The notes below the pieces were generated by a model. It was not told the DNA's origin, made no database searches, and worked only from the letters and a program-made list of their open reading frames with translations. A stretch of DNA of 64,000 bases from Nocardia sp. BMG111209 (GTDB lineage Bacteria > Actinomycetota > Actinomycetes > Mycobacteriales > Mycobacteriaceae), in assembly GCF_000381925.1 (NCBI RefSeq), contig NZ_KB907308.1, positions 310,001-374,000 on the forward strand. Reading direction: 5' to 3'. Positions 36,183-43,291 of this stretch are shown in pieces; within the stretch, counting starts at the first letter, position 1, and each line of letters starts with the position of its first letter. Position numbers and translations under genes: made by a program.

Positions 36183-37064
36183 GTGACCCCGGATCTCGCC
36201 ACCGAAATCTTCGTGGCGCACCGCAATCTGCTGTTCACCGCCGCCTACGAGATGCTCGGGTCGGCCGCCGACGCCGAGGACGTGCTCCAGGAGACCTGGC
36301 TGCGCTGGACCCGCGTCGATCTCGGCACCGTGCAGGAACATCGGGCGTATCTGGTCCGGATCACCACGCGCTGCGCGCTCGACCGCCTGCGGACGCTGCG
36401 CCGCCGCAAGGAGTCCTACGTCGGCCCGTGGCTGCCCGAACCGCTGCTCACCGCGCCGGACGTCGCCGACGATGTCGAACTCGCCGAACACGTCTCGATG
36501 GCGATGCTGCTGGTATTGGAGACCCTGACCCCGATCGAGCGGGCGGTCTTCGTCCTGCGCGAGGTGTTCGACCTGGACTACGAGGAGATCGCCGACGCCG
36601 TCGGCCGAACCCCGGCCGCGGTCCGCCAGCTCGCCTATCGGGCGCGCTCGCATATCGCCGCCCGCCGCCCGCGCGGGACCGTCTCGGCTGCCGATACCCG
36701 GGGCGCGCTGTCGGCGTTCCGGCAGGCCGTGGACACCGGCGATCTGGGCGGGCTGCTCGAACTCCTCGCCCCCGATGTCGTCTTCCTGGGTGACGGGGGC
36801 GGTGTCGCGCAGGCCGCGCCCGTACCCGTCGTCGGCGCGGATGCGGTCGCCGCGCTGCTGGCCGCCACCCTCGGCAACCTGGCCACCCGCTCGCTCGAGT
36901 CGGCGCAGGTCAACGGCCACCCCGCGCTCATCCTGCGCCTCGACGGCCGGATCGACACCGTCCTCGCGCTGCGACTCGACGACGGCCTCGTCACCGGCCT
37001 CTACTCGGTGCGCAACCCGGACAAGTTCTCCCATCTCCATCGGGAGACGAGTCTGCGCCGCTGA
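36183..37064 (+). CDS. ECF41/SigJ-type sigma factor with C-terminal SnoaL-like domain
   Basis: 293 residues from GTG at 36183. Sigma region 2 is FVAHRNLLFTAAYEMLGSAADAEDVLQETWLRW (about 8-40). Region 4 is IERAVFVLREVFDLDYEEIADAVGRTPAAVRQLAYRARSHI. A SnoaL/NTF2-like domain follows from about residue 178 (ALSAFRQAVDTGDLGGLLELLAPDVVFLGDGGG) and includes NPDKFSHL at the end. In ECF41 proteins this extension, not an anti-sigma factor, controls activity. The divergent COE gene and matching promoters support the assignment. Confidence 0.93.
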   Translation: MTPDLATEIFVAHRNLLFTAAYEMLGSAADAEDVLQETWLRWTRVDLGTVQEHRAYLVRITTRCALDRLRTLRRRKESYVGPWLPEPLLTAPDVADDVELAEHVSMAMLLVLETLTPIERAVFVLREVFDLDYEEIADAVGRTPAAVRQLAYRARSHIAARRPRGTVSAADTRGALSAFRQAVDTGDLGGLLELLAPDVVFLGDGGGVAQAAPVPVVGADAVAALLAATLGNLATRSLESAQVNGHPALILRLDGRIDTVLALRLDDGLVTGLYSVRNPDKFSHLHRETSLRR

Positions 37065-37130
37065 CCGCTCCGGATCGCTAGGGTGAAGTCGGTCGCCTCG
37101 ACCGAGATCATCTGAGTGAGGGAGAGATTC

Positions 37131-37343
37131 GTGGGCAACCTCGAAGAACAGTTCAGTGCGGCGGACCGGGACGGCGACGGCCGAATCGATATCAAGGAGT
37201 ACACCGCCTGGAAGGGTACGGTTCTGGGCCGCGCGCTGACCGCCGACGACCTGGACGCAGTCTTCTCGGATTTCGTCGGCGCCGATAAGGACGAGGACGG
37301 CACGCTCGCCTTCGACGAGTTCCGGACGATCGCGGGCGAATGA
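37131..37343 (+). CDS. Small EF-hand calcium-binding protein
   Basis: 70 residues from GTG at 37131, with GAGGGAGAG upstream. Two canonical 12-residue EF-hand loops: DRDGDGRIDIKE and DKDEDGTLAFDE, each flanked by helices, so it is a compact calmodulin-like pair. Highly acidic, no signal peptide. Probably a cytoplasmic calcium sensor or buffer. It follows the sigma gene after 66 bp and may be on the same transcript. Confidence 0.93.
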   Translation: MGNLEEQFSAADRDGDGRIDIKEYTAWKGTVLGRALTADDLDAVFSDFVGADKDEDGTLAFDEFRTIAGE

Positions 37344-37350
37344 CGACCGC

Positions 37351-37380
37351 CGGGGCCGGTCCGTCGCGGGGCCGGCCCCG
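37351..37380. terminator. Bidirectional hairpin terminator
   Basis: A perfect 9-bp stem CGGGGCCGG/CCGGCCCCG with a 12-nt loop lies between the convergent EF-hand and TauD-like genes. Confidence 0.7.
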
Positions 37381-37389
37381 TCGCTGCCC

Positions 37390-38331
37390 TCAGGAACCGT
37401 GGAACGCGTCGCCCTGAACCGATTCCGACGAACGGCCGTCGACGCCCCGCGGCACATCGCCCTCGATCGTGACCCGGTAGAGCACGCGGTCCTGGCCGAG
37501 ATGCCCGGCGTCCGGGATCGCGAGGTGCGAGGTGGCCCGGTTGTCCCAGAACGCGACACTGCCCGGCTGCCAGCGGAATCGGACCGTGTACTCGGTGCGG
37601 GTGGCCTCCTCCCACAGCGCGTCGAGCACGTGTCCGCTCAGGCGCGGGCCGAGGCCGCGAATGTTCTTGGCGGAGCGAGTGAATCCCGGGCTGACGTACA
37701 GTGCCCGCTCACCGGTCTCCGGATGCACCCGCACCACCGGGTGGAAGGTGCGCAGCGGCTTGCGCGCGATCGTCTCGGCACGCGAACTGCCCTGCGCCGC
37801 ACGGCTTTCGAAGGTGTGCTCGGCATCGAGCCCGTCCACGAAGGCCCGGACCGGCTCGGGCAGATTCTCGTACGCCGCAACCAGATTGGTCCACGCGGTG
37901 TCACCGCCGTGGGTGGGCAGGATGTCGGCCCGCAGGATGGAGAAGGCGGGCGGATTCACCAGCGCGGTGACATCGGTGTGCCAGCTGCTGTCGTACGAGG
38001 TGCGCTTGCGGCCGTACTGCACGTCGTAGCGGCGGCTGTCGATCGGCAGGATCTCCGGGAACCCCGCCGGCGGGTTCTCCTCGTACGGATGCGCCGGGGT
38101 GACCTTGCCGAATCGGCGCGCGAAGGCGATCTGCTCGGCGTGGCCGATGATCTGGTCGCGGAAGAAGACCACCTTCCAGGTGAGCAGGGCCTGCCGGATC
38201 TCCGCCACGACGGCATCGGAGAGTTCCGCGGACAGATCGACACCGGCGATCTCCGCACCGATGTATCCGGCCTGCGGGAGCACCGTGATCGCCGTGTCCG
38301 ACGAAACCTCTTGGCTCACAACGGTTGTCAT
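37390..38331 (-). CDS. TauD/TfdA family Fe(II)/2-oxoglutarate-dependent dioxygenase
   Basis: 313 residues from ATG at 38331. The iron site HxD is in SSWHTDVTA (His118, Asp120), the distal His269 in NRATSHLAI, and the 2-oxoglutarate-binding Arg near 286 (VLYRVTIEGD). The length and the N-terminal GAEIAGVDLSAELSD fit alkylsulfatase/taurine dioxygenases. It would oxidise a sulfonate or sulfate ester to release sulfite or sulfate. It is divergent from the luciferase-like oxidoreductase gene across a 227-bp space. Tau or sulfatase specificity cannot be decided. Confidence 0.92.
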   Translation of the reverse strand: MTTVVSQEVSSDTAITVLPQAGYIGAEIAGVDLSAELSDAVVAEIRQALLTWKVVFFRDQIIGHAEQIAFARRFGKVTPAHPYEENPPAGFPEILPIDSRRYDVQYGRKRTSYDSSWHTDVTALVNPPAFSILRADILPTHGGDTAWTNLVAAYENLPEPVRAFVDGLDAEHTFESRAAQGSSRAETIARKPLRTFHPVVRVHPETGERALYVSPGFTRSAKNIRGLGPRLSGHVLDALWEEATRTEYTVRFRWQPGSVAFWDNRATSHLAIPDAGHLGQDRVLYRVTIEGDVPRGVDGRSSESVQGDAFHGS

Positions 38332-38496
38332 ATCACTTCACCTGATTTCCGGTTCGGGGGTTCCCGGTCAGGGTAGGTCCGGGCGAGCCCCGGTTCGAGG
38401 GTTGCGATCGGTCAGATCGGCTGCGCTGTCGGTGAAGCCGAGCTGAACGACCCGCGTGACGGTACTCGGCGCCTCTCCGAGCGGGCGGAACAAATT

Positions 38497-38510
38497 CGGA
38501 CCGCGGTCCG
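38497..38510. promoter_or_regulatory. 14-bp perfect palindrome, probable operator
   Basis: CGGACCGCGGTCCG lies 48 bp before the luciferase-like gene and is bracketed by ACAAA on the left and TTTGT on the right. It is in the TauD/LLM divergent region, where a TetR, LysR or similar regulator site would be expected. The regulator is unknown. Confidence 0.6.
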
Positions 38511-38558
38511 TTTTGTGGGACGATACGAGCTGGTTCACGATCGGATCGAGGCGAGCAC

Positions 38559-39566
38559 ATGGAACTGGGACTGACCACCTTCGCCGAACGGCATGCCGTC
38601 GGTGATCGGCCCGCGCCGAATGCGGGCGAACGGTTGCGCGAGGTGGTGGCCGAGGCGGTCGCGGCCGAACAGGCCGGACTCGACGTCTACGGCGTCGGCG
38701 AACATCATCGGGCGGATTTCGCGGCCTCGGCGCCCGCGATGGTGCTCGCGACGATCGCCGGGCGCACCGAACGCATCCAGCTGACCAGCGCGGTCAGCGT
38801 GCTGAGCTCCGACGACCCGGTCCGGTTGTATCAGCAGTTCGCCACCCTGGACCTGCTGTCCAGCGGCCGCGCCGAGCTCATGGCCGGGCGCGGGTCGTTC
38901 GTCGAGTCGTTCCCGTTGTTCGGTTTCGACCTCGGCGACTACGACGCGCTGTTCGACGAGAAACTGGCGCTGCTGCTGCGGTTGCGCGCGGACGAGCCGG
39001 TGACCTGGTCCGGGCAGTTCCGGGCGCCCCTGCAGGACGCGGTCGTCTACCCGCGCACCGACCGGCCGCTGCCCGTCTGGATCGCCGTCGGCGGCAGTCC
39101 GGAGTCCGTGGCGCGCGCGGGCCTGCTGGGCCTGCCGCTGGCGATCGCGATCATCGGTGGGCAGCCGGCCCGGTTCCGGCCGTTGGTGGATCTGTACCAC
39201 CGCGCCCTCGAGCAGGGCGGGCACGGGCCGCAGCCGATCGCGGTCCACGCGCACGGATACGTCGCCGACACCGAGGAACAGGCGGTCGCCGACTTCTACG
39301 CACCGTATGCGGCGGCGATGAGCGGGCTGGGCCGGGAACGGGGGTGGAGTCCGATGACGCCCGCGCAGTTCGACGGGATGCGCGGGCCCGGCGGATCGCT
39401 GTTCCTCGGCAATCCCGACCAGGTCGCCGAGAAGATCGCGGACATCCGCGACACGCTCGGCCTGGACCGGTTCATGCTGCATCCCAGCGTCGGCACGCTG
39501 CCGCACGACAAGGTGCTGCACACGATCGACCTGCTCGGCAGCAAGGTGGCGCCGCTGCTGCGGTGA
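38559..39566 (+). CDS. LLM-class (luciferase-like) flavin-dependent oxidoreductase
   Basis: 335 residues from ATG at 38559. MELGLTTFAERH and EQAGLDVYGVGEHHRADFAASAPAMVLATIAGRTERIQLTSAV are typical of the bacterial luciferase-like F420/FMN family. RGSFVESFPLFGFDLGDYD and WIAVGGSPESVARAG follow. The flavin is FMN or F420; in actinobacteria F420 is likely. It may act on a sulfonate or other xenobiotic together with the divergent TauD-like dioxygenase, but this is inference from the neighbourhood. Confidence 0.9.
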   Translation: MELGLTTFAERHAVGDRPAPNAGERLREVVAEAVAAEQAGLDVYGVGEHHRADFAASAPAMVLATIAGRTERIQLTSAVSVLSSDDPVRLYQQFATLDLLSSGRAELMAGRGSFVESFPLFGFDLGDYDALFDEKLALLLRLRADEPVTWSGQFRAPLQDAVVYPRTDRPLPVWIAVGGSPESVARAGLLGLPLAIAIIGGQPARFRPLVDLYHRALEQGGHGPQPIAVHAHGYVADTEEQAVADFYAPYAAAMSGLGRERGWSPMTPAQFDGMRGPGGSLFLGNPDQVAEKIADIRDTLGLDRFMLHPSVGTLPHDKVLHTIDLLGSKVAPLLR

Positions 39567-39622
39567 CGTCGCAACGCGATTCCCGACCCCGCTCGGCAAG
39601 TCGCCGGTAAGTTCCCGGAAAG

Positions 39623-39648
39623 GGTTGCGCGACATGATGTGCGCAACC
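39623..39648. promoter_or_regulatory. 8-bp inverted repeat just upstream of the DUF6636-like gene
   Basis: GGTTGCGC and GCGCAACC flank a 10-nt centre, ending 11 bp before the next start codon and 56 bp after the luciferase-like gene. It may be an operator or a terminator hairpin. Confidence 0.45.
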
Positions 39649-39659
39649 GAGGGAAAGGC

Positions 39660-40115
39660 ATGATCATGACGGGGAAGTTCACGGCACTGGCGGCAGCTGC
39701 CGCGGCGATGGTGACGGCGGCGATCGGGTTCGCCGGGACAGCGGACGCGCATCCCGGTGGGCCGCAGTACTCCTACGACTGGTTCCAGGCGCCGTCGGGC
39801 AATATCGCCTGCCAGATCAGCGACGGGACCTCTGTGCGCTGCGACATCCGCGACTATCGGTTCACGCTGCCGCCGCGACCGGCCGGTGGCTGCGGGGTCA
39901 GCGGGTACGGGCACGCGGTGACGATGTCGGTCACGGCCGCAGCGCGATTCAGCTGTGCCGGTGACACCGCGCTGGATCCGAACCTGCCGGTGCTGCCGTA
40001 CGGCACCACCACCGGCGTCGGCGCGGTCGAGTGCTACAGCACCACCGACTACATGTATTGCAGTGCGGGCGACCACTTCCTGCGACTGTCCCAGAACGAG
40101 TTCGAACTCCAGTGA
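39660..40115 (+). CDS. Secreted cysteine-rich protein (DUF6636-like)
   Basis: 151 residues from ATG at 39660 (another ATG at 39666), with GGGAAAGG upstream. A Sec signal peptide ends near ADA-HPGG (about residue 30). The mature part, FQAPSGNIACQISDGTSVRCDIRDYRF, ends EFELQ and has six Cys, suggesting three disulphides. The family occurs in actinobacteria and is sometimes close to receptor kinases. It overlaps the kinase gene by GTGA, so the two are translated together. Confidence 0.82.
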   Translation: MIMTGKFTALAAAAAAMVTAAIGFAGTADAHPGGPQYSYDWFQAPSGNIACQISDGTSVRCDIRDYRFTLPPRPAGGCGVSGYGHAVTMSVTAAARFSCAGDTALDPNLPVLPYGTTTGVGAVECYSTTDYMYCSAGDHFLRLSQNEFELQ

Positions 40116-41878
40116 ATTCCGCCGGGCCGCAACCGGATCCGCAGCAGACCGGATCCTCGTCCACCGGCGGGCGGGCCGCCGCGGCGGATCCGTCGGAGTT
40201 GCGGCCCGGTGAACTGTTCGCCGGATATCGCGTCGTGCGCCGGATCGGGGCCGGCGGCATGGGCGTGGTCTATCTGGCCGAACATCCGCGGCTGCCGCGC
40301 CGGGACGCGGTGAAGGTCCTCGACCCGGTGCTCGGCCGGGACCGGGAATTCCGCTCCCGATTCCTGCGCGAGGCGGAACTCGCCGCGCGCGTGGACCATT
40401 CGAATGTGGTCTCGATCTACGACCGCGGCGCCGAGGGCGATCTGCTGTGGATCGCGATGCGCTACGTCGACGGCGTCGACGCGGCCGAACTGGTGCGCCG
40501 CGGCCCGGCGGCGCTGCCACCGCGCCGCGCGCTGCACATCGTGACCGAGGCGGCGCGGGGACTCGACGCCGCGCATCGGGCGGGCCTGCTGCATCGGGAT
40601 GTGAAGCCCGCCAACATCCTCGTCGCGACCGACGCGGACGGTACGGATACGGTCCGCATCACCGATTTCGGCATCGCCCGGTCCGTCGACGCGAACACCG
40701 TGACCAGTACCGGTTCGGTGCTGGCCACCTTCGCCTATGCCTCACCGGAGCAGTTGAGCGGCAACGCACTCGACGCCCGCACCGACGTGTACTCACTGGG
40801 CTGCTCGCTGTTCGAGATGCTCACCGGCGCACCACCTTTCGTCCGGCGCTCGCCGATCGCGGCGATGGCCGCACATCTGACCGAGCCGCCGCCCGCCGCA
40901 TCGGCGGCGAATCCGGCTCTGCCACGGCAACTCGACGCGGTGCTGATCCGCGCGCTGGCCAAACAGCCCGGTGACCGCTACGCCGACTGCGGGTCGCTGG
41001 CGGCCGCGGCGACGGCGGCGTTCGAGGCCGGGTCGGCACCGGCGCAGCCGGGGAACGAAGTGCCCGGGATGGCCGGTGACCCGGCGGCCGGTTCCGCGCC
41101 GCCTCGGGAGACACGGCCCGGCGCACCGGCCTTCGGACCGGGCCCGCCGCCGTCGACCGGCCCGGGCCGCGCACCTGTCGGAATGCCCGGTGGCACAGCG
41201 GGAGACGCCTATCCGCCCGGGGGCCGATGGACCGGCGGCACACCGGTTGTGGCCGGACCGCAGCCGAGTTCCGCTCGCGCGCTGCGGTATTGGGCGATCG
41301 GCGCGGCGGCGCTGGTCGTCGCGGCGGTCACGGCGGTGGTGGTGACCCGATCCGGCGGCTCGGAACCCGGTCGGCCCGTGGCGATCACGACCACTGTGGA
41401 ACCGGCCACCTCCGGCACCGCGGCGCCGGTGTCCTCGGCCGCGACGACGACCTCGGCGGCCGCGGCGTGGGGTGCGGCCGCGTATATCGTCGGCGCGCTG
41501 CCGGGTCTGCTGCCCGCAGATCCGGAAGGCAGCGGATACCAGGGCATCCGGTGCGCGTTGAACGACGACCGGGGCACCTGGTTGCAGTGCCAGCCGCCGT
41601 CGTCGAGCGGCTTCTACGTGAACATCCACTGCGATCCCGGCAAGCGGCCGATCACCTATTCGCCGGATACCTACGGCGTCGGCAATATTCACGAGGAACG
41701 CTGGACCCGGCCGTCGGGCACCGGTTCGGTGCGCTGGACCAGCGATTCGACCGCCGGATACGGCCTGCTCTACGTCGCTTTCGACGATCCGGGCCGCAAC
41801 TTCTGCATCGTCGGCGCCTCCGGCGGCACCGGCGGCCAGGACGTGTACGACAACTGGTGGCGGGCCGCACCGCTGTAG
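40112..41878 (+). CDS. Receptor-type Ser/Thr protein kinase (PknB/PknD-like) with novel ectodomain
   Basis: 588 residues from GTG at 40112, overlapping the upstream stop. Kinase domain about 33-305: Gly loop IGAGGMGVVY, Lys68 in DAVKVLD, HRDVKPANIL (Asp163), DFG 185-187 and a Thr/Ser-rich activation loop. A Pro/Gly-rich juxtamembrane segment (about 310-390) and one TM helix (about 394-412) follow. The ectodomain (about 463-588) has four Cys (IRCALN, LQCQPP, IHCDPG, NFCIVG) and ends WWRAAPL. The second kinase at 46214 has the same ectodomain type. Confidence 0.92.
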   Translation: MNSAGPQPDPQQTGSSSTGGRAAAADPSELRPGELFAGYRVVRRIGAGGMGVVYLAEHPRLPRRDAVKVLDPVLGRDREFRSRFLREAELAARVDHSNVVSIYDRGAEGDLLWIAMRYVDGVDAAELVRRGPAALPPRRALHIVTEAARGLDAAHRAGLLHRDVKPANILVATDADGTDTVRITDFGIARSVDANTVTSTGSVLATFAYASPEQLSGNALDARTDVYSLGCSLFEMLTGAPPFVRRSPIAAMAAHLTEPPPAASAANPALPRQLDAVLIRALAKQPGDRYADCGSLAAAATAAFEAGSAPAQPGNEVPGMAGDPAAGSAPPRETRPGAPAFGPGPPPSTGPGRAPVGMPGGTAGDAYPPGGRWTGGTPVVAGPQPSSARALRYWAIGAAALVVAAVTAVVVTRSGGSEPGRPVAITTTVEPATSGTAAPVSSAATTTSAAAAWGAAAYIVGALPGLLPADPEGSGYQGIRCALNDDRGTWLQCQPPSSSGFYVNIHCDPGKRPITYSPDTYGVGNIHEERWTRPSGTGSVRWTSDSTAGYGLLYVAFDDPGRNFCIVGASGGTGGQDVYDNWWRAAPL

Positions 41879-41911
41879 TCCGGGCCGCCGCGGCACATCC
41901 GAAGGCCGCGT

Positions 41912-42913
41912 TCAAGATTCCGATTCGGTCAACAGGTATTCCAAGTGGACCGTATCATCGGAGCCTGTGCCGACCCCGACCACCGCGACGAACTCGCGAT
42001 CGCCGACCCGCTGCTGGAGCGGAGCCCAGGAGCCGGCCAGATACCGGCTCGTCCCGGCGGTACCGCGGGGCCCCAGGCCCGCACAGAACATCCAGTACCG
42101 GTCGGGGTGCAGATCCGGGCTCGGTCGCACCCGCGCGATGACGCCGATATCGTGGTCGCCGTTCGCGGTGTACCGGCTACCGTCCGCCAATTCCACCTCC
42201 GCGGAACGGGAACTGCCCTCGGCGCCGACGTTGACCGCGAACAGTGGACGATCGGCATCTTCGACATACCTTTGTGCGCAGTCGTTGCCCAGCAGCCCGA
42301 AGCTGAGATAAGGGCGATCGCTGTGCGCGGCGACATACCGGTCGCTGCGAATATCGATCGGAATTCCGGTGCAGCGCTGAAACGCGGTGAACACGTCGAA
42401 CAATCCGCGAGTTTCCGGCTCCGGCAGGGCCGTCAGCACATCCGAGTGGCGATCGGCCGCGAATGCGCGCGACTTCCGCGAGAACCCCCACCGATGCGAT
42501 GACTCGGCCGCCCTGAATGTGTGCGCGGACTCGAGCGGTAGCTCGACGGTCGGGTACACGAGCGTAATCCCGCTGGTGATCACTTCGGCCCCGAGAAATT
42601 CCCCGAGCTCGATGTCCGGCGCGGGCACACCCGACGCACGCACCCGTGCGGTAATCGTCGCGGCATCTGCCGTCTGAAACAATCGCTCGACCGTCCAGCC
42701 GGGAAACATCCTGACCAGTACCCGGCAGTGGTAGTCGCGGGGCAGTCCCACCATCCGGCCCGAAAACCACTGGTAGAACTGCGTCTTGGCCGGACCGTAC
42801 CCGGGCGGTACCGGCGGGTCGAGTTGCGCGGCGCATCTGTCGTAGGCAGCCAGAAAATCCGAATGGTTCGTGAGATGCCGTTCCGCCAGCAGCATCCTCA
42901 GCACGGTAGCCAT
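41912..42913 (-). CDS. Uncharacterised protein with HTH-like N-terminus and predicted sensor/effector C-terminus
   Basis: 333 residues from ATG at 42913, with AAGGAGG 7 nt upstream. Residues 1-80 (LLAERHLTNHSDFLAAYDRCAAQLDPPVPPGY, KTQFYQWFSGRMVGLPRDYHCRVLVRMFPGWTVERLF) match an N-terminal module seen in several actinobacterial proteins, where it looks like an XRE-type DNA- or protein-binding domain. The C-terminal part includes DRPYLSFGLLGNDCAQRYV, DIGVIARVRPSPDLHPDRYWMFCAGLGPRGTAGTSRYLAGSW and GTGSDDTVHLE, resembling a conserved domain in some prokaryotic conflict proteins. No function is established. Divergent from the TIG-repeat gene across a long inverted repeat. Confidence 0.7.
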   Translation of the reverse strand: MATVLRMLLAERHLTNHSDFLAAYDRCAAQLDPPVPPGYGPAKTQFYQWFSGRMVGLPRDYHCRVLVRMFPGWTVERLFQTADAATITARVRASGVPAPDIELGEFLGAEVITSGITLVYPTVELPLESAHTFRAAESSHRWGFSRKSRAFAADRHSDVLTALPEPETRGLFDVFTAFQRCTGIPIDIRSDRYVAAHSDRPYLSFGLLGNDCAQRYVEDADRPLFAVNVGAEGSSRSAEVELADGSRYTANGDHDIGVIARVRPSPDLHPDRYWMFCAGLGPRGTAGTSRYLAGSWAPLQQRVGDREFVAVVGVGTGSDDTVHLEYLLTESES

Positions 42914-43091
42914 CGAAAGACCTCCTTATCCCGCCACCCACCGCCACGGCGACGCGACCGGACCGACAGACCACAGCCCGGACGAGCCACCGATGATTTC
43001 CCCTGCCTCGGCCGGTCGCCCGGCCGACCGGTGTCCCGATCGATCCATTAACCCCTGCACACCTTTTACGGGGCAACGTGTCCCCGATCCG

Positions 43092-43166
43092 TTTTCGTTC
43101 GTTTTCACATTACCGCCGGGCCGATCGAGCGTACCGCCGAACAGCGAAGTCGAAAACGAACGAAAG
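43092..43166. promoter_or_regulatory. Long-range AT-rich inverted repeat between the HTH-like gene and the TIG-repeat gene
   Basis: TTTTCGTTCGTTTTC at 43092-43106 and GAAAACGAACGAAAG at 43152-43166 are inverted copies matching 14 of 15 bases with a 45-bp spacer. They lie in the 378-bp divergent region, which otherwise has no gene. The purine/pyrimidine-rich arms contain internal CGTT repeats. A bound dimer or looping regulator is possible. Confidence 0.65.
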
Positions 43167-43291
43167 CGAACCGGCAGACATATTGCCGGGCCACCGATCT
43201 CGGAGCGTTACTGGAAGCAGCGGGCCCGCTGACACGCCGGACGACCGGCAGCACGTAATCACTGTCACATCAGCACGAGGAGCCAGCACCA

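Noticed and set aside
38381..38402. tRNA T-loop-like GGTTCGAGG
   Set aside because: No acceptor, D or anticodon stems could be formed around it.
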